From assembly GCF_021556395.1 (NCBI RefSeq), contig NZ_JAKGCS010000017.1, positions 1-64,000 of the forward strand: 64,000 bases of DNA, read 5' to 3'. Both the position numbers and the translations under genes were made by a program. Origin of the DNA: Acuticoccus kalidii. Its GTDB lineage: Bacteria > Pseudomonadota > Alphaproteobacteria > Rhizobiales > Amorphaceae. Under the pieces are notes generated by a model. The model worked only from the letters and a program-made list of their open reading frames with translations. It ran no database searches and was not told the DNA's origin. Below are positions 51,325 to 58,894 of the stretch, piece after piece; the first letter of the stretch is position 1, and each line of letters opens with the position of its first letter.

Positions 51325-52248
51325 ATGTTCGGAATCGACACGAAAGGCGTCTACGCCATCGCTCCGACGCCGTTCCTTCCGGACGGCGCGGTGGACTTCG
51401 AATCCGTCGACCGGATGTGCGACTTCTACCTCGAATCCGGCGTCGACGGTCTCACGATCCTCGGCATTCTCGGCGAGGCCCCGAAGCTCGAGCCGTCCGA
51501 ATCCGTCGCGATCGTGAAGCGCGTCCTCGCCCGCTTCAACAAGCCGGTGATCGTCGGCGTCTCCGCGCCGGGCTTTGCCGCGATGAAGGCGCTCTCGGGC
51601 GAATCGATGGCCGCCGGCGCGGCGGGCGTGATGATCACCCCGCCGTCGGCGATGCGCACGGACGACCAGATCGTCGGCTATTTCGCGCAGGCCGTGAAGC
51701 AGATCGGCGAGGACGTGCCGTTCGTCCTGCAGGATCACCCGCTCGTCACCAATGTGCTGATGTCGCCGGGCGTGATCCGCCGCATCGTCGAGGACAACCC
51801 GTCCTGCAAGATGCTGAAGCACGAGGATTGGCCGGGTCTTGAAAAGGTCTCCACCCTGCGGGGCTGGGAGAAGGCCGGCGAGATGCGCCAGATCTCCATC
51901 CTGTGCGGCAATGGCGGCCTCTTCCTCGACTTCGAGATGGAGCGCGGCGCCGACGGCGCGATGACCGGCTACGCCTTCCCCGACATGCTGGTCGACCTCG
52001 TGAAACGCCATTTCGCGGGCGACAATGCGGGTATGCACGCCCTCTTCGACGCGCATCTGCCGCTCCTGCGCTACGAGCAGCAGCCCGGCATCGGTCTCGC
52101 CGTGCGCAAGTACGTGCTGACCCTGCGCGGCGCGATCAAGCATGCCGACCTGCGCGTGCCCGGCCCGAAAATGTCGGCCGTCACGAAAGCCGAGGTCGAC
52201 GGCCTTCTCGCGCGGCTCGCCAAGCTCGACCCGCGCGCGCCGGCCTGA
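51325..52248 (+). CDS. DapA-family aldolase/dehydratase with atypical active site
   Basis: 307-aa class I aldolase-fold protein (dihydrodipicolinate synthase/N-acetylneuraminate lyase superfamily). TPFLPDGAVDFESVDRM and the Schiff-base Lys in MLKHEDWPG are recognisable. The usual GTTGE is GILGE and the usual Tyr-containing strand (YNxP) is FVLQDHP, so the Thr and Tyr of the proton relay are absent. Role as a 2-keto-3-deoxy-acid aldolase or dehydratase is inferred from neighbours. ATG 51325 is one base after the preceding stop; GGGG provides the ribosome site. Confidence 0.85.
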   Translation: MFGIDTKGVYAIAPTPFLPDGAVDFESVDRMCDFYLESGVDGLTILGILGEAPKLEPSESVAIVKRVLARFNKPVIVGVSAPGFAAMKALSGESMAAGAAGVMITPPSAMRTDDQIVGYFAQAVKQIGEDVPFVLQDHPLVTNVLMSPGVIRRIVEDNPSCKMLKHEDWPGLEKVSTLRGWEKAGEMRQISILCGNGGLFLDFEMERGADGAMTGYAFPDMLVDLVKRHFAGDNAGMHALFDAHLPLLRYEQQPGIGLAVRKYVLTLRGAIKHADLRVPGPKMSAVTKAEVDGLLARLAKLDPRAPA

Positions 52249-52259
52249 TCGAGACGATC

Positions 52260-52285
52260 GTCCTGGGCCCTCCGGGGCCCAGGAC
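52260..52285. terminator. Strong hairpin between convergent DapA-like and lipoprotein genes
   Basis: GTCCTGGGCCC (52260-52270), loop TCCG, GGGCCCAGGAC (52275-52285): perfect 11-bp stem. No T tract on either side; likely a bidirectional, possibly Rho-assisted, terminator. Confidence 0.55.
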
Positions 52286-52305
52286 CCGCCGCCCGGCCGT
52301 GGCGG

Positions 52306-52782
52306 CTATTTCGTGACCTTGGGCTTTGCCGGGCTCGCCGCGTCGTCCTTCGGCGGCTCGTAGCTCACGCAGCCCTGGACGATCTGCGCGCACGCCGCGT
52401 CCGTCGCCCCCATCACCGTCGTCGCGCCGGCATAGGCCACCTCCACGGCCTTATTCTGCTTGAAGCGGACCTGGGCGTGGCAATAGGCCGTGTTCGACTG
52501 GTTGAAGCTCGGCCCCGGTATCGGCACCATCAGCGTCTGCAAGGTCGGCAGCGTCACCGACGCGCCGCCGGCGATATCGCGCTCATAGCTCCAGATCTCG
52601 TCGCTTTCGTCGTCGCCCTCCACCCGCCTGTTGGGCAGGCCGGCGCACATGCGCACCTGCGTCTTGGTCAATCCGACGATCGCGGATTTCCCGGCACTCG
52701 CCTGCTGGGCATCACGCGCCGCGCAGCCACCGAGGACGAGCCCGGCAACGAGCGTCAGCGCGATCGGGAGGCGGCACGACAC
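52306..52782 (-). CDS. Putative outer-membrane lipoprotein
   Basis: 158-aa protein with a lipoprotein signal: LPIALTLVAGLVLGGCAARD, lipobox LGGC with Cys near residue 19. After processing the mature part has KSAIVGLTKTQVRMCAGLPNRR (SmpA/BamE-like start motif seen in small lipoproteins), then WSYERD and two Cys (AACAQIVQGCVSYEP). Function unknown. GTG at 52782 with AAGG upstream is chosen because it puts the signal at the N-terminus; ATGs further upstream would bury it. Confidence 0.72.
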   Translation of the reverse strand: MSCRLPIALTLVAGLVLGGCAARDAQQASAGKSAIVGLTKTQVRMCAGLPNRRVEGDDESDEIWSYERDIAGGASVTLPTLQTLMVPIPGPSFNQSNTAYCHAQVRFKQNKAVEVAYAGATTVMGATDAACAQIVQGCVSYEPPKDDAASPAKPKVTK

Positions 52783-53353
52783 CGCGCCTTCGATCCGCCC
52801 TGGCCCGACCTGCCATGCGCGCGCAGACAGAAACCCCAGCGGCGAGAGCCACGACAAACGCCGTATTCTCATGCGGTTCCTCACTCGTCCCCGGATGTCC
52901 GACAGCTTCCGCATCCGCCGAGCCCGGGCGGCCCGGTGATGCGGCGCCCGGCACGACGCGCGGATTTTCGCTGCGCCGTGTCGAGGCTGGACGTTGGATC
53001 GGTGAGCCGAACCCGACGGCGCAGCCCTCTCCCAACGGATCGGCCGCCTGAGCGGCCGTACTCTTCCCCCCGGTCGTTTGCCTTAGTCCTAGATCAAGGC
53101 TGGGGCACTTCAAGGGCGAAGACGTGCGCACTTTTTGACCATGTGGCACGGGCAACAGAGGAATTTTTCTAAAGGATCACAAAGGCTTATCCGGCGTTCG
53201 GGACGCACGCGCCGATAAAATGAGGCACTCGGCCAAAGGTACGAACGCGACGATGCGTCCATCGCGAGCGACGCGATTCAGCCGCGATAGCATGCCCGTC
53301 CCGGTGCCCCACTCACGCCGGCGGCGGCCGTGTGATCGCCGCGGGCCGCCGGT
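52783..53353. other. Gene-free stretch
   Basis: About 570 bp without a credible gene. It contains the lipoprotein promoter (unidentified), a CGGCCGC/GCGGCCG hairpin (53041-53047/53052-53058), and a moderately AT-rich part at 53085-53225. Open frames here have no family resemblance. Confidence 0.4.
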
Positions 53354-54760
53354 TCAGCGCTTCTGAACCGGGCGGATGCTGCCGTGTTCGGCGACGAGGG
53401 TCGACAGGCCGAGCGCATGCGCCGCCTCCACGCCCTCGGGGTTCACGATCATCGTCGTGCCGGAGCCGACGACCTCGCCGCGCATCATGATCGGCCGGCC
53501 GCCGCCGAAGCTCATCACCGGCGCGCGGGCATCGAGATCGACCACCGTGATGTCGGCGTCCGCCCCCGCCGTGAAGTGGCCCTTGCGGCCCGAAAGGCCC
53601 AACATCTCGGCCGGTGCGATCGCCGTCTTCTGCACGAACTCGGCGAGGCTCAAGGCGTCGAGATGGACGAGCGCGAGCCCGCGCGAGCAGAGATCGTTGC
53701 GCGGGATGCCGCCGCCGTCGGTGGCGAGCCCGTCGATCGCGAAGGCCCCGTCTTCCCGCTTCAGGATCGCGAGATTGATCCGGCTCTCGGCCGGATTGGC
53801 CGCGAAGCTCGCGCCGATGTCGCTGCCGGCGGCCTCCCAGGCGGCGAGCGCCTCCGGTCCGGTGACGAGCTCGTGCGCCGCGCCGCGCTGGATGTGGATG
53901 AAACACCAACCCGCAGAGATCGCCTCGCGCATGCCGTCGATCGTCGGCTCGAAGCCGCCGCGGGCGAGGTTGCGCTGGGTCGCCACGCTCTCGGGAATAC
54001 CGTTGGCGCACTTCGCCGAATTGCCGTTGAAGGGGGCGAGATAGCTCTCCGACCAGATGTTCGGATGCTGCCAGAGGAGATCGGCCGCCGCCTTGGCCTC
54101 CTCGATCGCCGGCCGCGTCTGACCGCGCACATAGGAGTTGACGTGCGGCAATTGCAGCGGGTTGCCGGCCGCCGCCTCGCACGCTTCGACCATCCCGTCA
54201 TAATTCTGCGGCGTGTCGAGCGTCCCGGCATGGAAGGCGACGTGCGCCCCCTCCTGCGCGCAGAGCGCGATCACCGCTGCCGACGCCTCGACCGTCAACG
54301 GGAAGTGGCCGCCGAGAATCTTGAGCCCCACGGCGCCCGCCTTGCGGGCCTTGGCGAGCGCGTCGACGAGCTCTTCGCGCGAGGGATGGGCCGAGGCGAC
54401 GGTGTGGCCGGGGCGGACATAGTCGATACAGGCCATGGTGAGGCCGGTGCCGTGGCTCGCGGCGAACCGCATCACCCCGTCGATCGGCCCCGCCATCTCG
54501 AGCGCCGTCGTGACGCCGGCGGCGGCGAGCATGTGATGGCCGACCGCCCCGCCGAGCCAGGGCGAGACGTGCACGTGGCTGTCGATGATCCCCGGCAGGA
54601 CGTGGAGGCCCGTGACGTCCTCCTCCCGCTGTGCGGTGGCCGAAAGCTCCGGCCCGACCTCGACGATCCGCCCGCCCTCGAACGCCACGTCGGCGACACC
54701 GTCGGTCTGGTTGACGGGGTCGACCACGTGGCCGCCGCGCAAGATGAAATCGTAGGTCAT
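53354..54760 (-). CDS. Amidohydrolase-family metalloenzyme
   Basis: 468-aa metal-dependent hydrolase of the dihydroorotase/D-aminoacylase-type superfamily. Family opening MTYDFILRGGHVVDPV, the metal motif IDSHVHVSP (HxH), IKI-type GLKILGGHFPLT, HAGTLDTPQ, LPHVNSYVRG and a C-terminal DADITVVDLDARAPV closing the composite beta-sandwich. Likely hydrolyses an amide, imide or lactone taken up by the adjacent TRAP transporter. ATG 54760 is 4 bp from the dctM stop. Confidence 0.88.
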   Translation of the reverse strand: MTYDFILRGGHVVDPVNQTDGVADVAFEGGRIVEVGPELSATAQREEDVTGLHVLPGIIDSHVHVSPWLGGAVGHHMLAAAGVTTALEMAGPIDGVMRFAASHGTGLTMACIDYVRPGHTVASAHPSREELVDALAKARKAGAVGLKILGGHFPLTVEASAAVIALCAQEGAHVAFHAGTLDTPQNYDGMVEACEAAAGNPLQLPHVNSYVRGQTRPAIEEAKAAADLLWQHPNIWSESYLAPFNGNSAKCANGIPESVATQRNLARGGFEPTIDGMREAISAGWCFIHIQRGAAHELVTGPEALAAWEAAGSDIGASFAANPAESRINLAILKREDGAFAIDGLATDGGGIPRNDLCSRGLALVHLDALSLAEFVQKTAIAPAEMLGLSGRKGHFTAGADADITVVDLDARAPVMSFGGGRPIMMRGEVVGSGTTMIVNPEGVEAAHALGLSTLVAEHGSIRPVQKR

Positions 54761-54764
54761 GGAA

Positions 54765-56084
54765 TCAGCCGAACATCGTGTTGGGAAGGAAGGTCGCGAT
54801 CGACGGGAAGAGGATGAGGAGCAAGAGCACCACGAGATCGCACGCGATGAAAGGGAACACGCCGCGATAGACGTGATCCACCCGCACATCGTCCCCCGCC
54901 GAGCCGGCGAGCGAGAAGGCGTTGAGGCCGACCGGCGGCGTGACGCCGGCGATCTCGTTCATCTTCATCGCCACCACGCAGAACCAGATCGGGTCATAGC
55001 CGAGATTGACGACGATCGGGAACAGGATCGGCAGCGTGAGCGCGAACACCGCCGCCTGAACGATCAACATCCCGAGGACGAACCAGGTCGCGAGGATCAG
55101 CGCCAGGATGATCCCCGGATTGACGTCCCAGGTCTGGAGGAAGTTCGACAGGTTGAACGGGATGCGCGTGAGGCCGAGGAAACGCGAGAAGAACAGCGCC
55201 GCGATGATGATGATGAACAGCGTGGCGGTGATGTTCGCCGATTCCCGCAGCGCCTGGCGGAAGACCGGGAATTTGCGCAACGGCCCGTTCGCGAGGCCGA
55301 ACAGCAGGGTGCCGAACGCGCCGATCGCGCCCGCCTCGGTCGCGGTGAAGAACCCCGCATAGAGCCCGCCGATCACGGCGCCGCCGAGGATCGCGATCTG
55401 CCACAGCCCCTTGAGCGCGACGATCCGCTCGCGCGGCGTGACGGCGAGCTCCTCCGGCGATTGGGGCGCGAGCTTCGGGTTGTATTTCGCCCGCAGATAC
55501 ATCGAGAGGGCGTACACGGTCGCCGTCAACAGGCCCGGAATGACGCCCGCCATGAACAGCTTGCCGACCGACGTCTCGGTGAAGATCGCGAACAGAATGA
55601 ACATGCCGGACGGCGGGATCATCGAGGCGAACGTACCGGAACAGGCGATCGAGCCGAGCGCGAAGCCGCGGTCGTAACCATAGCGGCGCATCTGCGGATA
55701 GGCGATGCGCCCGAAGACCGAAGCGGTGGCGAGCGACGAGCCGCAGATCGTGGCGAAGGCGGCCGAGCCGAAAGACGTCGCGATCGCGAGCGAGCCCGGC
55801 ACCTTGGCGGCCACTTTGTGGATCGAATTATAGGCCTGCTCGGCAAAGCCGCTCGCCGCGGCGAACGAGCCCATCAGCACGAAGAGCGGCAGCACCGTGT
55901 AGGTGGGCGTCGCGATCGCGGAATAGACGGTCTCGCCGAGCAGCGAGAAGGCGGCGTTGGGATTGAGCAGCACGGCGACACCCACGGTCGCGACGGCGAA
56001 GAAGCCGACCGCGAGATGGACGCCCATGAAGAGCAACCCGAGAAAGACGGCGATCCCGATGATGCCGACCAGCGTGAAGTCCAT
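54765..56084 (-). CDS. dctM: TRAP transporter large permease
   Basis: 439-aa membrane subunit of a tripartite ATP-independent periplasmic transporter, about 12 spans. DctM marks: TYTVLPLFVLMGSFA, GSSLATASVFGRIAYPQMRRYGYDRGFALG, SGTFASMIPPSGMFI, TATEAGAIGAFG, EIAGVTPPVGLNAF. Sodium-coupled uptake is the rule in this family. 3 bp downstream of dctQ. Confidence 0.95.
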   Translation of the reverse strand: MDFTLVGIIGIAVFLGLLFMGVHLAVGFFAVATVGVAVLLNPNAAFSLLGETVYSAIATPTYTVLPLFVLMGSFAAASGFAEQAYNSIHKVAAKVPGSLAIATSFGSAAFATICGSSLATASVFGRIAYPQMRRYGYDRGFALGSIACSGTFASMIPPSGMFILFAIFTETSVGKLFMAGVIPGLLTATVYALSMYLRAKYNPKLAPQSPEELAVTPRERIVALKGLWQIAILGGAVIGGLYAGFFTATEAGAIGAFGTLLFGLANGPLRKFPVFRQALRESANITATLFIIIIAALFFSRFLGLTRIPFNLSNFLQTWDVNPGIILALILATWFVLGMLIVQAAVFALTLPILFPIVVNLGYDPIWFCVVAMKMNEIAGVTPPVGLNAFSLAGSAGDDVRVDHVYRGVFPFIACDLVVLLLLILFPSIATFLPNTMFG

Positions 56085-56087
56085 CGT

Positions 56088-56597
56088 CTAGCGCTCCGCG
56101 TCGACTGCCGGCTCCGGCCGCGCGAGAAACGCACGAAAGGCAACCACGGTGTGAAGGGCGATCTGGATGAGGTAGATCGTGAGGGCGAACGTCATCACCG
56201 CCTTCACGGGCCAGGTGAGGAGCGGCGTCGGCCCGGCGACCGCCTGCCGCGTCTCCATCGCTTTCAGCATGTTCTGGCTCTGCGCGTAGAGCACCACGGC
56301 GATCGTCAGAAAGGCGACGAGATAGCCGAGAAACTCGAAAAAGCGGCGAAGGCGCATCGGCAGCGCCTCGACGATGAACTCGACACGGACATGGCCGCGC
56401 ACCCGCTCGGCATAGGGTAGGCCGAGATAGACGATCGCGATCATCGCGAACATGGCGCTTTCCTGAACGCCATAGACCGGCGTCCCGGCGCCGCGCCCGA
56501 CGAGATCGACGACCAGCAGCGCCATCACCACGAGCAAGAGCCAGCCGCAGATCTCGGCCATGAAGCCGGTGAGGAAATTCAATGCCTTGAGGAGCAT
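56088..56597 (-). CDS. dctQ: TRAP transporter small permease
   Basis: 169-aa membrane protein with four predicted spans and the DctQ pattern VMALLVVDLVGRGAGTPVYGVQESAMFAMIAIVYLGLPYAERVRGHVRVEFIVEAL (first half, residues about 23-78). Assigned by sequence pattern, topology and position between dctP and dctM. Confidence 0.92.
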   Translation of the reverse strand: MLLKALNFLTGFMAEICGWLLLVVMALLVVDLVGRGAGTPVYGVQESAMFAMIAIVYLGLPYAERVRGHVRVEFIVEALPMRLRRFFEFLGYLVAFLTIAVVLYAQSQNMLKAMETRQAVAGPTPLLTWPVKAVMTFALTIYLIQIALHTVVAFRAFLARPEPAVDAER

Positions 56598-56634
56598 CGC
56601 GTGGAGGCCTCCCAGTTATCGGACGCAGATGCGG

Positions 56635-56655
56635 TCGGGCGGGAACGCCGCCCGA
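56635..56655 (-). terminator. Hairpin between dctP and dctQ
   Basis: TCGGGCGG (56635-56642) and CCGCCCGA (56648-56655), 5-base loop, lying 8 bp beyond the dctP stop in the 65-bp gap before dctQ. No T tract. It may stabilise the dctP message or reduce read-through. Confidence 0.5.
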
Positions 56656-56662
56656 TTCGCGG

Positions 56663-57751
56663 TCACTTGGAGGCGTACTCGTCCACCACCGCGCCGACGC
56701 GCTCGAGGATCGATTCCGGGTTCTCGACCCCCGCGGCCGCGGCCTCTTTGGCCCAGACCTGACGGTTTTCCTCGACCTGCGGCAGGTTCGCGAAGGTGTT
56801 CATGTCCTCTTCGCTCGCGTGATTGACGGTGTAGCCAGCCGCCTTTTCCGCCTCGATGATGCGGGCGATCTCGGCGTCGAAGGCCTCGGCATACTTTTTG
56901 GAGGACTCGGTGGCCGCGGTCTCGAACGCCGCCTTCTGCTCGTCGGTCAGCGACTGATACTTGTCCTCGTTCATGGTGATGAGGAACGGCGTGGCGAGCC
57001 ACAGACCGTCGAAAATCAGGACGTTCGGCGCCGCCTCGTCGAGGCTCGCGCGGTTGATGCCGTCGATGTTGGTGAACACACCGTCGATCGAGCCCGTCTG
57101 CAGCGCCTGGTAGAGATCGCCCCACGGCACGGACACGGGCGTCGCCCCGGCGCCGCCGAGGAGGTTGAGATACCAGCGCGAGGAGGCGCGCACGCGGCGG
57201 CCTTCAAAGTCGGAGAGGCTCGTCACCGGCTCGGTGAAGGTGCCGGCATAGGGCGTGACCCCGTAAATGTAGACGATCCGCTGTCCCTGCCGGGCCATCT
57301 CCTCTTCGAGTTCCGGGATCGAATCGTAGACGCTCTTGAAGGCCGCGTAGATGTCTTCGTACTTCGTCGGCCCCTTCGGGAAGAGGTTGAAGGACGAGTT
57401 GATGAGCAGCTCGTTCGGATAATAATTGATGTTCACGAAGCCGAGATCGGCAACGCCGTCCCGCACACCGCCGAGGATCTCGTTGCCGCTCATCAGTGCG
57501 GCACCCCAATAGGGGATGATCTCGATCTCGCCGTTGGTGGCCTTGCTCAATTCCTCGATGAACATCGTCTCCGCGGCACCGCGCAGATTGTTCGGCGCGG
57601 TGTTGGTCGCGAAGGTGAAGCTCTGCGCCGCGGCGGGCGCGGCAGAGGCCAACGAGACGGCGGCTGCCATCGCGACCATGCGCACGGACGGGCTGCGTCG
57701 CCCGGACAGGACGGTCTCCAGGCGGCGGGCGATGCGGGTCATGGGGTTCAT
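56663..57751 (-). CDS. dctP: TRAP transporter substrate-binding protein
   Basis: 362-aa periplasmic binding protein with a long signal sequence (RMVAMAAAVSLASAAPAAAQ, ending about residue 43). DctP marks: FEGRRVRASSRWY (the carboxylate-binding Arg), GATPVSVPWGDLYQALQTGSIDGVFTNIDG. The ligand is a carboxylate by family rule but otherwise unknown. GGAGCCATCGCCG upstream gives the ribosome site for ATG 57751; ATG 57742 is also possible. Confidence 0.93.
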   Translation of the reverse strand: MNPMTRIARRLETVLSGRRSPSVRMVAMAAAVSLASAAPAAAQSFTFATNTAPNNLRGAAETMFIEELSKATNGEIEIIPYWGAALMSGNEILGGVRDGVADLGFVNINYYPNELLINSSFNLFPKGPTKYEDIYAAFKSVYDSIPELEEEMARQGQRIVYIYGVTPYAGTFTEPVTSLSDFEGRRVRASSRWYLNLLGGAGATPVSVPWGDLYQALQTGSIDGVFTNIDGINRASLDEAAPNVLIFDGLWLATPFLITMNEDKYQSLTDEQKAAFETAATESSKKYAEAFDAEIARIIEAEKAAGYTVNHASEEDMNTFANLPQVEENRQVWAKEAAAAGVENPESILERVGAVVDEYASK

Positions 57752-58055
57752 CGGCGATGGCTCCTTTGGGCGTATGGCAGCGGTCAGTCCGCCAGCTCAT
57801 TCGAGGACGCGGCCGCGTCGTCATCGGCCGCGCCGATGCGCGGACGGAATGACAGAGAAGCAAGCCTCGAACCAACCGCCCACAACTTGGTCGAGCATCC
57901 GCGGGCATGAGAGGTCAATAGACGCCGATTCGCGGGGCCGACGGACCCTTCCCGTCGGTCAAGAAACCTGCGGCCGGAGACGGATTGTCGCGCTCAAGGA
58001 AGTTGTGGATGGCGGAGTGTTGCGCACCCATAGGGCGAAGGTGCGCAAAAGCTGA
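57752..58055. promoter_or_regulatory. Control region upstream of dctP with nested palindromes
   Basis: 304 bp between the GntR gene and dctP. Near the GntR end, TTGCGCACC (58020-58028) and GGTGCGCAA (58040-58048) form a 9-bp inverted repeat, and AAAGCTGATCAGCTTT (58048-58063) is a perfect 16-bp palindrome overlapping the gntR stop. They could be a terminator for gntR or operators for dctPQM. Nothing recognisable in 57760-58015. Confidence 0.4.
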
Positions 58056-58793
58056 TCAGCTTTGCGCTCCCTCGAAGACCCGCAACCGCGCCTTGCGCAG
58101 ATGCTCCACCATCGCCTTACCGGCGGCGTCGCCGTCGCCCTTGGCGATCGCGTTATAGATCACCTCGTGCTCCACCTGCACCTCGGTGATCCGTTCACGC
58201 GGACGCTCGAGCGAGAGGCTCCGCGCGAGGCGGATGCCGAAGACGACATGCGTCTCGACCGACCGCAAAGACGTCAGCAGGAAGCGGTTGCGCGCGACCT
58301 CCGACACGGCGAGATGGAAGCTGAAATCGGCCTTCGCGCCCAGATGCCCGGCATGCACGGCCGTCTTCAGCTCTTCGAGCCGCACGCTCAGCGCCTCCGC
58401 GTCGGCGCGCGAGCGGCGTTCCGCGGCGAGCGCGGCGGCATAGCCTTCGATCGCCTCGCGAAACTCGAAACAACGCTGGATGTCGGCGATGCTGCCGATC
58501 GGTCCGAAGCCGATCGTCGACGAGGCCGGCCGGCGCATCACGAAGCTGCCGGAGCCTTGCCGCGAGACGATGATCTGATCGTCCCGCAGCCGGGCCAGCG
58601 CCTCCCGAACCACCGGCCGAGAGACCTTAAACCGGTCCGCCAGCTCGATCTCGGACGGCAGGCGCGCGTTGATCGGATAGGCCCCCAGAACGATCTGCTC
58701 GAAGATCCGCTCATAAACCAGGTCGCTCAGCTTCGCCTGCGGAAGCGCATCATCCTCGTCGTCGAGAAAATCGCCTAGCTCACCATCGCTCAC
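58056..58793 (-). CDS. GntR-family regulator (FCD/FadR type), third copy
   Basis: 245-aa regulator with an acidic N-terminus, winged HTH (ILGAYPINARLPSEIELADRFKVSRPVVREALARLRDDQII-type, residues 33-75) and FCD domain (CFEFREAIEGYAAALAA, KADFSFHLAVSEV, QVEHEVIYNAI, MVEHLRKAR). The PSEIELADRFKVSRPVVREAL signature is of the FadR class. It sits between the TRAP genes and the CoA operon and probably controls one or both. Confidence 0.91.
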   Translation of the reverse strand: MSDGELGDFLDDEDDALPQAKLSDLVYERIFEQIVLGAYPINARLPSEIELADRFKVSRPVVREALARLRDDQIIVSRQGSGSFVMRRPASSTIGFGPIGSIADIQRCFEFREAIEGYAAALAAERRSRADAEALSVRLEELKTAVHAGHLGAKADFSFHLAVSEVARNRFLLTSLRSVETHVVFGIRLARSLSLERPRERITEVQVEHEVIYNAIAKGDGDAAGKAMVEHLRKARLRVFEGAQS

Positions 58794-58854
58794 GACCCCT
58801 CCAGGCCAGGAACGCCGCCCCGTGCGTACCCAATCAATTCAATATTCTTGCACC

Positions 58855-58884
58855 AAAAAACGAATGCGGCCGCCTTCGGCCGCA
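58855..58884 (-). terminator. Intrinsic terminator of the acyl-CoA operon
   Basis: On the minus strand, TGCGGCCG (58884-58877), loop AAGG, CGGCCGCA (58872-58865), then TTCG and six T (58860-58855). It follows the acyl-CoA dehydrogenase stop by 10 bases and separates the operon from gntR. The sequence beyond (58830-58855) is AT-rich and probably holds the gntR promoter. Confidence 0.88.
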
Positions 58885-58894
58885 CGCTTCCTCG

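Noticed and set aside
54759..56420. Long open frame opposite dctM and dctQ rich in Glu, Arg, Asp
   Set aside because: Composition is that of the antisense of hydrophobic membrane genes; no domain is recognisable.
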